The notes under the pieces were generated by a model. That model searched no databases, was not told the origin of the DNA, and saw only the letters and a program-made list of their open reading frames with translations. Position numbers and translations under genes: made by a program. This document shows, piece after piece, positions 8,949 through 17,400 of a stretch of 25,755 nucleotides of DNA. Source of the stretch: an uncultured Prevotella sp. (GTDB taxonomy: Bacteria; Bacteroidota; Bacteroidia; Bacteroidales; Bacteroidaceae); assembly GCA_934217675.1 (NCBI GenBank), contig CAKQCV010000037.1:1-25755 (forward strand). Direction: 5' to 3'. Numbering within the stretch: position 1 is the first letter of the stretch; the number at the start of each line of letters is the position of its first letter.

Positions 8949-11441
8949 ATGAGGCATTTCTTAATTCTCATATTCCATATATTATTCACTTGCAGAGCTA
9001 TTGCCTACCCATTATGCCACATTCAGCACTATGACGAAAGTGATGGATTGACACAATGGCACATAACCCAAATGACACAAGACAAACAGGGTTTTATGTG
9101 GTTTTCAACATGGAACGGACTTTGTCGTTTTGACGGATATGAATTTCAAGGATTCAAGTGTCATGTCGGGGATGGAGGAAAAATATCAACCGACCGTTTT
9201 AGGAATGTATGGCTTAATGATGATGGAAATATTGGATGCCGCGTAGATGATGACCTATATATTTTTAATCTCAAAACATACAAGTTTGAAACAAGGAAAT
9301 ACATTAAGCAAAATAACAAACATGCTAGAAATATCAAACCAGACCGTCCCTATAGATTCCTATGTAAAGACGGAATTACATGGACAATATATCATAATGG
9401 AATATTGACATTCAAAACTGTCAACGGAATAGAAACTCCATACTGCACAGCAGAAAAAATGGAGGCGCCAAAAATGTGCATGCCTGACAAACAGGGAAAT
9501 TTATGGGTTGTTGGTACAAATGGCTTATACAAGATATGCTTTTTAAAACAACATGGCACAATAAATCGCAACACACAATCAGCAGAAACCAAAGTCTTTT
9601 TTACAGATAAGCACAATAGATATTGGATAGCCACAAAAGAAGATAATGCAATAAGGATATTTGACAAAAACAATAATCTTATAGGCTATCTTTCTGAAAG
9701 TGGAAAGATAACAAAAAACTATGCAAAACTTCAAAATCCTGTATACTGTATAACTCAGATAAACGATGGTACGATATGGATTGGAAGCAAACCGGGTGGA
9801 CTCTTCCAACTAAAGGAACATCATGGAGGTATAGAATATGAAATAAAAAAAATAAAAAATCTAAGATACACTAATGTCTACGATATAAAAGAAGACAGAT
9901 GGGGAAGGCTATGGATTGCAACACTCGGTGGAGGAATTTTCTGTATTCCAAATCCTTCGTCAAGTTCTCCAAAGGTATTATCTCCACATAAAGAACTGAA
10001 ATTATACCCTCAAAAACTTGCACAGAAAGCAAGAATGATTTTCATTACTAAGAAAAACATCATGCTTGTGGCAACGACCGATGGTTTGGTAACGACTAAA
10101 TTACTGCCTGGAAGGGATGTTGAAAAGATGGTATACAGATGCCACAAAAGAGAACCAGAACGAGAAGATGCACTAAGCTGCAGTGCAACAATGAATATTG
10201 CCGAGGACTCAAAAGGGCGAATTTATGTCAGCACAGAAAGTGGAGGAGTAAATATGATAAAATCGGATGATTTGACAGCTCCCCAACTCTCTTTTTTGCA
10301 TTTTGACAAGACAAATGGACTATCCACTGATATTGCTCTTTCTGTAGTAAGTATTGGGGAACAATTACTGATTGTAGGCAGTAACAGCATCATTTTGCTC
10401 AATCCTAACAATAGGTCATCTATATCATTCGGAAAGAATTATCTTCTTTCTGAATGTAGATTCTCAGAGGCTATACCACATATATTGCCTAACGGAGAGT
10501 GGATCTTTGGTTTGCAAGACGGAACATTTCGTATTAAAATGAGCCAATTGTATAAAAGTTCATTCGTACCAAATATAGCTTTTACGGGCATCAATATTCA
10601 AGGCAAGTCAAGCACTTTACCTATAAACGCTCTCAAAACACTAATACTGCCCAAAAACGAACGCAGCTTCACTATTAAATTTGCAGCTCTTGACTATTCT
10701 GCAGATGCAGACATAAGATATAAATTTTCCATGACAGAAGCAGATGATGGGACAACAATAAAATGGAATGATGTAGGACATGATCATTCTGCCACATTGT
10801 TAGACTTGAAACCTGGAAAATATACACTAAGAATAATATCAACAAATGGAGATGGTGTTTGGTGCAACAATGAACGTAAACTAACTGTCATTGTAACTCC
10901 AACATTCGCAGAAACCACAACAGCTCACGTATTGTTCATAATTATAATATGTATATGTCTCGGAGCCGTTATTTATACCTATATATATATTAGAAGAATT
11001 AGGAAACAACGCCATGAAGCTCTCGAAGCTTATCTGTCATTACTGAATACAGGCAACCCAAAAGAAGACTTGCAAAAAAAACACCTGATACAGTCTCGTC
11101 TCAGTGATGAAGACGATAACTTGATGCGAAGGATATCAACATTTGTTGAAGAAAATATAGGAAATTCAGAAATCGGAGTAGGTGATATGGCTGATGCAGT
11201 GGCTATGAGCCGCTCTGGTCTACAACGCAAAATAAAACAAATAATGGGAGTAACACCGCTGGATTTTCTAAAAGAGGCACGAATAAAGCATGCCTGTAAC
11301 CTGCTTTCGACAACAAACATGCCTATCAGCGAAATTGCATTTGCTTGTGGATATTCCGATCCTAAATATTTCAGTCGCAGCTTTAAAACATCTACTGGAA
11401 AAAGTCCTAAGGGATGGAGAGAACAAACAAATGTTCCTTAA
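8949..11441 (+). CDS. Membrane-spanning sensor-regulator: periplasmic propeller, Y_Y_Y domain and cytoplasmic AraC domain, no kinase
   Basis: The 830-residue protein has a signal sequence/anchor (about 1-19). Two-component-regulator propeller repeats occupy about 20-560 (QDKQGFMWFSTWNGLCRFDG, DRWGRLWIATLGGGIF, DSKGRIYVSTESGG). A Y_Y_Y domain follows (about 590-655), then one transmembrane helix (about 661-684), a short charged linker, and an AraC/XylS domain (about 726-830; MADAVAMSRSGLQRKIKQ and ISEIAFACGYSDPKYFSRSF are its two helix-turn-helices). Hybrid two-component sensors of Bacteroidetes share the outer part but have HisKA, ATPase and receiver domains before AraC and are about 1300-1400 residues. 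Here these are absent, and the join is in frame and clean. It probably senses an oligosaccharide and binds DNA from the membrane. Its position after the pectin esterases suggests it controls pectin genes; that is inference. Confidence 0.9.
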   Translation: MRHFLILIFHILFTCRAIAYPLCHIQHYDESDGLTQWHITQMTQDKQGFMWFSTWNGLCRFDGYEFQGFKCHVGDGGKISTDRFRNVWLNDDGNIGCRVDDDLYIFNLKTYKFETRKYIKQNNKHARNIKPDRPYRFLCKDGITWTIYHNGILTFKTVNGIETPYCTAEKMEAPKMCMPDKQGNLWVVGTNGLYKICFLKQHGTINRNTQSAETKVFFTDKHNRYWIATKEDNAIRIFDKNNNLIGYLSESGKITKNYAKLQNPVYCITQINDGTIWIGSKPGGLFQLKEHHGGIEYEIKKIKNLRYTNVYDIKEDRWGRLWIATLGGGIFCIPNPSSSSPKVLSPHKELKLYPQKLAQKARMIFITKKNIMLVATTDGLVTTKLLPGRDVEKMVYRCHKREPEREDALSCSATMNIAEDSKGRIYVSTESGGVNMIKSDDLTAPQLSFLHFDKTNGLSTDIALSVVSIGEQLLIVGSNSIILLNPNNRSSISFGKNYLLSECRFSEAIPHILPNGEWIFGLQDGTFRIKMSQLYKSSFVPNIAFTGINIQGKSSTLPINALKTLILPKNERSFTIKFAALDYSADADIRYKFSMTEADDGTTIKWNDVGHDHSATLLDLKPGKYTLRIISTNGDGVWCNNERKLTVIVTPTFAETTTAHVLFIIIICICLGAVIYTYIYIRRIRKQRHEALEAYLSLLNTGNPKEDLQKKHLIQSRLSDEDDNLMRRISTFVEENIGNSEIGVGDMADAVAMSRSGLQRKIKQIMGVTPLDFLKEARIKHACNLLSTTNMPISEIAFACGYSDPKYFSRSFKTSTGKSPKGWREQTNVP

Positions 11442-11464
11442 AATTGTCTGTTTTAGATATTTCA

Positions 11465-11496
11465 TTTGGAGAATGTCAATAATAATTATACCTTTG
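11465..11496 (+). promoter_or_regulatory. Consensus promoter for the glycine-zipper lipoprotein gene
   Basis: TTTG (11465-11468), 20 bases, then TACCTTTG (11489-11496): both boxes match the Bacteroidetes consensus exactly. The ATG is at 11529. Confidence 0.8.
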
Positions 11497-11514
11497 TAAT
11501 ATAAACATAAGCAC

Positions 11515-11520
11515 AGGAGG
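11515..11520 (+). promoter_or_regulatory. Unusually strong Shine-Dalgarno site
   Basis: AGGAGG lies 8 bases before the ATG at 11529. The other genes of the window have A/T-rich leaders without such a site, as is usual in Bacteroidetes. It fixes the start codon and suggests a high or special translation rate. Confidence 0.6.
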
Positions 11521-11528
11521 CAATTGAC

Positions 11529-12314
11529 ATGAAAAAATATCTTACAATAACTTGCGCTGCAACTCTGCTACTCTCAAGTTGTGGCTCAGCAGACAGCAGC
11601 ACAGCAGCTGGAGGCTTCATGGGGGCACAATTAGGAAGTATTCTTGGTTCTGCAATAGGCGGAATCAGCGGAGGACCACGTGGAAGCGATATCGGAACAA
11701 TTGTTGGCATGGCAGGAGGTGCTATGGTAGGAGCCATAGCTGGAAATGCAGCAGATAAAGCTAATAATAAGCAACGACAATATGAAGACATTCAATCTTA
11801 CGATAATAATATAGCTTACAACAACAGTGACAGTGGATTTGACCCTAATAATGGTGGAGACGACATCATTGATTTCGGTTCGCCAACTACTCCACAAACA
11901 CCAGTACCGTCAATCCACCTGAATCATGAACAAGAAGAGATAAACCTTTCGAAATTAAACAACATAAAGGCACTTGAAATTAGAAATGTGAATTTTGTAA
12001 ATTCTAAACACGGACAAGCGTTATACCGTGGTGACCTTGCACAAATTGTCGTTGAAATATACAATAATTCCAATAGCAATATCTATAATGTAGAGCCGAT
12101 GGTAATAGAGGCAACGGGAAATAAACACATATATGTGTCAAATCCAATCAGAGTCGAAAAGATAGCCCCAGGAATGGGCATTAGATATACTGCAATGGTA
12201 AAAGCCGACAACAGACTAAAAAATGGCAATGCACAATTCTTGGTAGCAGTGAATGACAACAACAGTAGTCAACATCAAGATACTAAAGAATTAAACATCG
12301 CCACATATAAATAA
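11529..12314 (+). CDS. Glycine-zipper lipoprotein of unknown function
   Basis: The 261-residue protein begins with a lipoprotein signal (LLSSC, lipidated Cys18). Residues about 27-75 are a glycine-zipper stretch (GGFMGAQLGSILGSAIGG, then GTIVGMAGGAMVGAIAGNAA), as in the 17-kDa-antigen/OmpA-like zipper families that insert in or span the outer membrane. A low-complexity Asn/Asp/Gln-rich linker (about 80-130) follows. The C-terminal part (about 140-261) looks like a beta-sandwich (DLAQIVVEIYNNSNSNIYNV, IAPGMGIRYTAMVKAD). I do not recognise a named family for the whole protein. It has a consensus promoter, a rare strong Shine-Dalgarno site and its own terminator, so it is a single-gene unit, probably well expressed. 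A role in envelope integrity is plausible but not shown. Confidence 0.85.
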   Translation: MKKYLTITCAATLLLSSCGSADSSTAAGGFMGAQLGSILGSAIGGISGGPRGSDIGTIVGMAGGAMVGAIAGNAADKANNKQRQYEDIQSYDNNIAYNNSDSGFDPNNGGDDIIDFGSPTTPQTPVPSIHLNHEQEEINLSKLNNIKALEIRNVNFVNSKHGQALYRGDLAQIVVEIYNNSNSNIYNVEPMVIEATGNKHIYVSNPIRVEKIAPGMGIRYTAMVKADNRLKNGNAQFLVAVNDNNSSQHQDTKELNIATYK

Positions 12315-12318
12315 AGGT

Positions 12319-12359
12319 ATCCCGATATGAGCAATTCATTTGCACATATCGGGATTTTT
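12319..12359 (+). terminator. Intrinsic terminator after the glycine-zipper lipoprotein
   Basis: A perfect 11-bp stem (12319-12329 with 12345-12355) has a 15-base loop and is followed by TTTTT. Confidence 0.9.
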
Positions 12360-12422
12360 AATATCACAAGTCTCGACTTTTAACAAAATGTAAGTATCAC
12401 ACAAAAAAAAATCCTTTTTTAC

Positions 12423-12453
12423 TTGGAGCTTATCATTAAAATTCCTACATTTG
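12423..12453 (+). promoter_or_regulatory. Promoter for glutamate dehydrogenase
   Basis: TTG (12423-12425), 20 bases, then TACATTTG (12446-12453), an exact -7 box. Transcription should start near 12460, leaving a leader of about 60 bases. It therefore rules out any upstream start codon at 12451. Confidence 0.75.
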
Positions 12454-12519
12454 CCACGTCAGAATAAACACAATGACAATAACACATATAAATATATAAC
12501 CTTTAAAAAATACATTACT

Positions 12520-13857
12520 ATGGAAGTGGAGAAAATTATGCAACAGCTGGAGCAGAAGCATCCAGGCGAATTGGAGTATTTACAGGCTGTAAAGGAAGTA
12601 TTAATCTCCATCAAGGATGTTTATAATCAGCATCCTGAATTTGAAAAAGCTAAAATTATCGAGCGAATTGTGGAACCTGAGCGTATCATTACTTTCCGTG
12701 TACCATGGGTAGACGACAAAGGTGAGGTTCAAGTGAATCTTGGATACAGAGTTCAGTTCAACAGCGCCATTGGACCGTATAAGGGAGGATTGCGTTTCCA
12801 TCCTTCTGTAAATCTTTCTATCTTGAAATTCTTAGGGTTTGAACAGACATTTAAAAATGCACTTACTACATTGCCTATGGGTGGCGGTAAAGGCGGTTCC
12901 GACTTCTCTATCCGCGGACGCAGCGATGCAGAGGTAATGCGTTTCTGCCAAGCTTTCATGACAGAGCTTGTTCGTAACATCGGACCTAATGAAGATGTTC
13001 CAGCTGGCGATATTGGTGTCGGTGGTCGTGAAATAGGATATTTGTTCGGAATGTATAAGAAACTCACACACCGTTGGGAAGGTGTATTGACAGGAAAAGG
13101 ACTTGAATATGGCGGTTCTAAGGTTCGTCCTGAAGCAACAGGATTCGGTGCTCTCTATTTCGTTCATGAAATGTTGAACACTCACGGAATTGACATCAAG
13201 GGCAAAACTGTTGCTGTGAGCGGTTTCGGCAATGTTGCATGGGGTGCTGTAACAAAGGCTACACAACTCGGAGCAAAAGTTGTCACAATTTCTGGTCCTG
13301 ACGGATATATTTATGATCCTACAGGTATCAGTGGAAAGAAGATTGACTATATGCTTGAACTTCGTGCAAGCGGCAACGATATTTGTGCTCCTTATGCAGA
13401 AGAATTCCCTGAGGCAACATTTGTTCCAGGCAAGAAACCATGGGAAGTTAAAGTTGACATTGCTCTGCCTTGTGCTACTCAGAATGAACTTAATGGTGCT
13501 GATGCCGACATGTTACTCGCAAACAAGACTCTCTGTGTTGCCGAAGTTTCAAATATGGGATGTACAGCAGAAGCTGTTGACAAGTTTATCGCAGCAAAAC
13601 AGCTCTTTGCTCCAGGCAAAGCAGTAAATGCTGGTGGAGTTGCAACTTCTGGTCTTGAAATGACACAAAACGCTATACATTTGAGTTGGACTGCCGCAGA
13701 GGTTGACCAGCGTTTACATCAGATAATGAGCGATATCTATGACCAATGCGTTAAATATGGCACAGAAGAAGGCGGATACATCAACTACGTGAAGGGCGCA
13801 AATATTGCTGGCTTCATGAAGGTTGCAAACGCAATGATGGCGCAAGGTATTGTATAA
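12520..13857 (+). CDS. gdhA: Glutamate dehydrogenase, hexameric small-subunit type
   Basis: With the ATG at 12520 the protein has 445 residues, the normal length for bacterial hexameric glutamate dehydrogenases. It interconverts glutamate and 2-oxoglutarate plus ammonia with NAD(P)H. The substrate site is intact: YKGGLRFH (Lys88), Lys112, LPMGGGKGG (catalytic Lys124) and PAGDIGVGGREIGY (Asp164). The Rossmann fingerprint VSGFGNVAWG follows at about 233-242, and NAGGVATSGLEM lies near the end. NADP preference is common for this subtype, but I cannot settle it from the sequence. The frame stays open to a TTG at 12451, but that codon lies inside the promoter -7 box, so the shorter form is right. 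RlpA follows after 46 bases. In rumen and gut Bacteroidales this enzyme is a main route of ammonia assimilation. Confidence 0.97.
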   Translation: MEVEKIMQQLEQKHPGELEYLQAVKEVLISIKDVYNQHPEFEKAKIIERIVEPERIITFRVPWVDDKGEVQVNLGYRVQFNSAIGPYKGGLRFHPSVNLSILKFLGFEQTFKNALTTLPMGGGKGGSDFSIRGRSDAEVMRFCQAFMTELVRNIGPNEDVPAGDIGVGGREIGYLFGMYKKLTHRWEGVLTGKGLEYGGSKVRPEATGFGALYFVHEMLNTHGIDIKGKTVAVSGFGNVAWGAVTKATQLGAKVVTISGPDGYIYDPTGISGKKIDYMLELRASGNDICAPYAEEFPEATFVPGKKPWEVKVDIALPCATQNELNGADADMLLANKTLCVAEVSNMGCTAEAVDKFIAAKQLFAPGKAVNAGGVATSGLEMTQNAIHLSWTAAEVDQRLHQIMSDIYDQCVKYGTEEGGYINYVKGANIAGFMKVANAMMAQGIV

Positions 13858-13903
13858 AGGCACTCAACCCATTAATTGGGAATAGTGTCATAACAAATAA
13901 TTG

Positions 13904-14377
13904 ATGATTAGACACTTCATAATACTTATTTTATTGATTGCATTTGATAGCTGTCCCTCTTTTGCACAACAAAGAGGGATGGCTTCTTATTATTCTAACC
14001 GAATGCACGGAAAGCGCATGAGTAATGGTGATAAATATCATAAAGACAGTCTTACTTGTGCTCATGCAAAGTTTGCTCTTGGCACTCTACTCAAGGTCAC
14101 AAACATCAAAAACGGAAAAAGTGTTGTGGTTGAAGTCACCGACAGATGCTCAAATCATGCACGAAGGATTATTGACCTGTCTTATGCCGCAGCAAAAAAG
14201 ATTGGACTTATAGCTCAAGGTGTGGCAACAGTTATGGTTGAGAGATACAAACAAAATCTTACCATTCCATACAAAGACAACGATATTGGTTATGACTTGC
14301 CGGAACTTGACTATGAAGTAACGGAAAAGAAACCAAGTAAAAACTATATTCCAACATGGAAGAGAGAGAAAAGATAA
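13904..14377 (+). CDS. rlpA: RlpA-like double-psi beta-barrel protein
   Basis: The protein has 157 residues from the ATG at 13904 (a TTG one codon earlier is less likely). A signal peptide covers about 1-22. One RlpA-type double-psi beta-barrel covers about 25-115: GMASYYSNRMHGKRMSNGD, LTCAHAKFALGT, VTDRCSNHARRIIDLSYAAAKKIG. Characterised RlpA proteins are lytic transglycosylases that cleave glycan strands lacking stem peptides. The SPOR domain found in many RlpA proteins is missing, as in many short Bacteroidales versions. The residue equivalent to the catalytic Glu of Pseudomonas RlpA (NGE, 11 before the conserved AH histidine) is Asp here; the second acidic residue (TDRC) is kept. It may be co-transcribed with gdhA. 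A strong bidirectional terminator lies downstream. Confidence 0.85.
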   Translation: MIRHFIILILLIAFDSCPSFAQQRGMASYYSNRMHGKRMSNGDKYHKDSLTCAHAKFALGTLLKVTNIKNGKSVVVEVTDRCSNHARRIIDLSYAAAKKIGLIAQGVATVMVERYKQNLTIPYKDNDIGYDLPELDYEVTEKKPSKNYIPTWKREKR

Positions 14378-14441
14378 CAAGAAGAAAAATTAAAGAGCAT
14401 TTTGATTATTTCGATTTCCTATAAACAAATAGAAGTTAATC

Positions 14442-14487
14442 AAAAAATGGATGCAATAACAAGTCTTGTCATTGCATCCATTTTTTT
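14442..14487. terminator. Bidirectional terminator between convergent genes
   Basis: A perfect 16-bp stem (14442-14457 with 14471-14486) is flanked by an A-run and a T-run, so it works on both strands. It ends rlpA from the left and the CE8-PL1 fusion gene (stop at 14499) from the right. Confidence 0.9.
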
Positions 14488-14498
14488 ACTTATAGCGT

Positions 14499-17400
14499 CT
14501 ATTTTCTCAATTTTATAACTCTCGGAGATATTTTTGTTCCATCTATGCGTATGATAAACACCGGCAGTTTAACCTCGCTTAGAGATATTGCAGCAGATGT
14601 TATCTGCTGTGAAGACATAAGCCTACCTTCTGTTGAATAAATTTTAAGAATACTTCCGATAGCATTGTCGCTCACATGGAGCATGTCTGATTTATTATCA
14701 TAACTTATCAGAGGAACACTCTTCATATTTGCAATGCTGCTGGTTCTGAAATCATCAGACAATTCTTCACCCATTAAACTGTTCAGATAAACTTCAAGAG
14801 CGGTATACCCGAGACTGTTAACAAGATTTTGGTCTGCAACATTTGGATTCAATCCATGCTTCTTCTCCCAATCATCAGGCATTCCATCACCATCTGTATC
14901 TACCGGTACCTGATAATCGGTACGATATTCAATAAATCCTTCACAATCTTGCTCGGTATCAATGATTCCCTTGCCTGCTCCTACTGCTGCACCACCATAC
15001 TGGTTCTTTCCAGTTCGAGTCTCTTCTATTATACGGCTCTCTATAGCATCACGGTTTATTGTTCCAGCAGAGTTCAAAACACTTTCGTATGCTTCATCAG
15101 CAGTTTCAATATTGTATATCATATACATTTCTGGATCGTATGTACCTATATTGCCAGATCTTGAATATTTATAGTAGTTATGTATGGGGACAATTCGCTC
15201 GTCAACACGAATATCTGACAAAGAGTATTTCTCAGCAGTCATCGCCTTCCAATTGTCTTTTGTACGAGCCTCATCACCCTCAACCTTGTTTCCATTGACA
15301 TACCATTTTGCCGGTCCCCACGATGTTGCACCAGAACGCGCATAGCTTGAGTTCACAAATACTACGCTGTTTTTATTTGATGCAGGTCCTGGCTTGTAGT
15401 AGTTACCTATAAAGTTACACTCATGAGCAGAGTTCATTCCGTTGTACGATGAAATATCTGCAGTGTTCTCACCACCATAACATCCACCATTGCCACCAAA
15501 ATTATAGTTCACATTATTTATATACTCCATAAAGACAACATAGTCTTCACCTCTTGCTCCATTAATACGTGGAGAACGGCTTTTGTTGTCGGCAAGCAAA
15601 TTATGATAGTAAGTTGCCGGTGAACCACCCCACTGGGTACCATAACCACGTGCCCCCTTCTTGTGTCCTGCATTATACAAACCTTCGTGAACAATACTGT
15701 TCTGCACTGTAAGGAAATGGCAGTCTTGAGTATTCATATTCTCTTCTACAGACCATCCGAATACACAATGATCAAATATATAATTATTGCAATTCTCTGC
15801 ACCCAAAGCCTGGTCTTGTAATACATTTCCATTAACATCAGCATGTCCTGAACGGAAGCGCACATTACGCACAATGAAATTCTGTGAGCCACCTAAGTTT
15901 ATCTTATTATGTGAAATCACTATTCCATCACCAGGAGCTGTCTGCCCAGCGAGAGTCCAGTCATCACGCTTCATACGCAACTCACTGTTCAATTTTATGT
16001 CACCACTAACTTCAAACACAATAGTTATAGGCTCACCAGGATATTGTTGGAATGCCCAGCGCAAAGTACCAGCTTTTCCATCATCAGCAAGAGATGTTAC
16101 TTTTACTACTTTTCCACCACGTCCTCCAGTTGTATATTTACCAAAGCCTTCTGCCGTAGGGAATGCAGGAAGTTTTATTGCATCTTCTGCGACAACGATT
16201 TTTGAAACAACGCCTTGCTTTGAAACAGAAGCCACACTGTATTTTGATTTATCATCAGCATCTTTTACCAATACCTTGTCGGTGGTGAACTTATAAAATG
16301 CACCATCCTTATATATAATATAGCCTACTGCATTGTCGTCACTCTCCCATGAAATCTCCAAAGGAGTGATAACAAAATTCATCGGAGCTACTGCACCACG
16401 TAAAATTTTCTCATAATCGAACGGTACCTTAGAGAACTTACCAAACAAGAATTCCGGTTTCATGTAAGCTTCAACCTCTGCATCTGTAGCTTGGTGTGAG
16501 AAACTTGCACGCTTTGAGGTATCTACAAGTTTGCCATCTGCATCAACATTCTTATATTCATAGAACGAGCATTTGTTTTCTGCTCCACTCCACTCGCTCC
16601 AACCCTTAGCGTTCACAGCACTTGACAATTTACAATTAATAAACATTGAACCACATCCCTCTTTCCATGGACGTCCAAGTGTATATGCACCATTTGTCAC
16701 ACCATCTGCTGCAGCTACCGTGCAGTTACGGAAGAACAAGCCTGGATAGAATGTCGATTGACTTAATTCTGGGAACATAACCTTAGTCATTGGCATACTG
16801 CTTTCTGCCGGTGCCGTAATATAGCCACCACCTTTCACAAGTTTCAACGTGCAGTTATCAAACCATTCCAATCCACCATCATAGATAAAGTCTGTAGCTC
16901 CTTCTATTGTGCAATTTGTAAAATATCCTCGTGAGCCAGAATTTGCTTTATAGGTATCCTGATAACCACTCAGTAAACAATTATTGAATATGTGAGCGTC
17001 ACCATTAGTAAATAGAGCCTCAGCCTGTCCTACATTTCCACTGGTATTTCGTATAGTCAGATTCTCAGCATAAAAACGACTTGTAAAGACATTAAGTGCT
17101 GCACAATCTGTATAGTCATTCGACTCATTACCCTTGCCACGGTTTACATTCGATGTAAGTATTGTCGTTTCCTTGTTCTCACCTATCAGAGATATAAACT
17201 TGTTCTTTGTGCTCTTATAACCTGCATACAGATTCTCTTCATATACTCCCGGACGAATATAGATAATGCCTCGTGAGCCCTCTGGTATTGCATTGATAGC
17301 ATCTTGTATCTTGGTATACTCTCCAGTACCGTCTTGCGACACTGTAGCCAAAACAACTGGGGCATTGGCATCAGGAGCTGTTACTTCGGTGTCTGCACCA

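Noticed and set aside
12451..12519. 23-residue N-terminal extension of glutamate dehydrogenase from a TTG
   Set aside because: The TTG lies within the promoter -7 box TACATTTG and the usual family length is reached from ATG 12520.
13861..13887. Hairpin CACT/AGTG plus CCCA/TGGG between gdhA and rlpA
   Set aside because: It is short, interrupted by an internal loop and lacks a T-run, so I do not call it a terminator.
15787..16296. 169-codon plus-strand frame, and the 178-codon one at 18739-19275
   Set aside because: Both are antisense shadows inside the CE8-PL1 and PL1 genes, whose domains are unambiguous.
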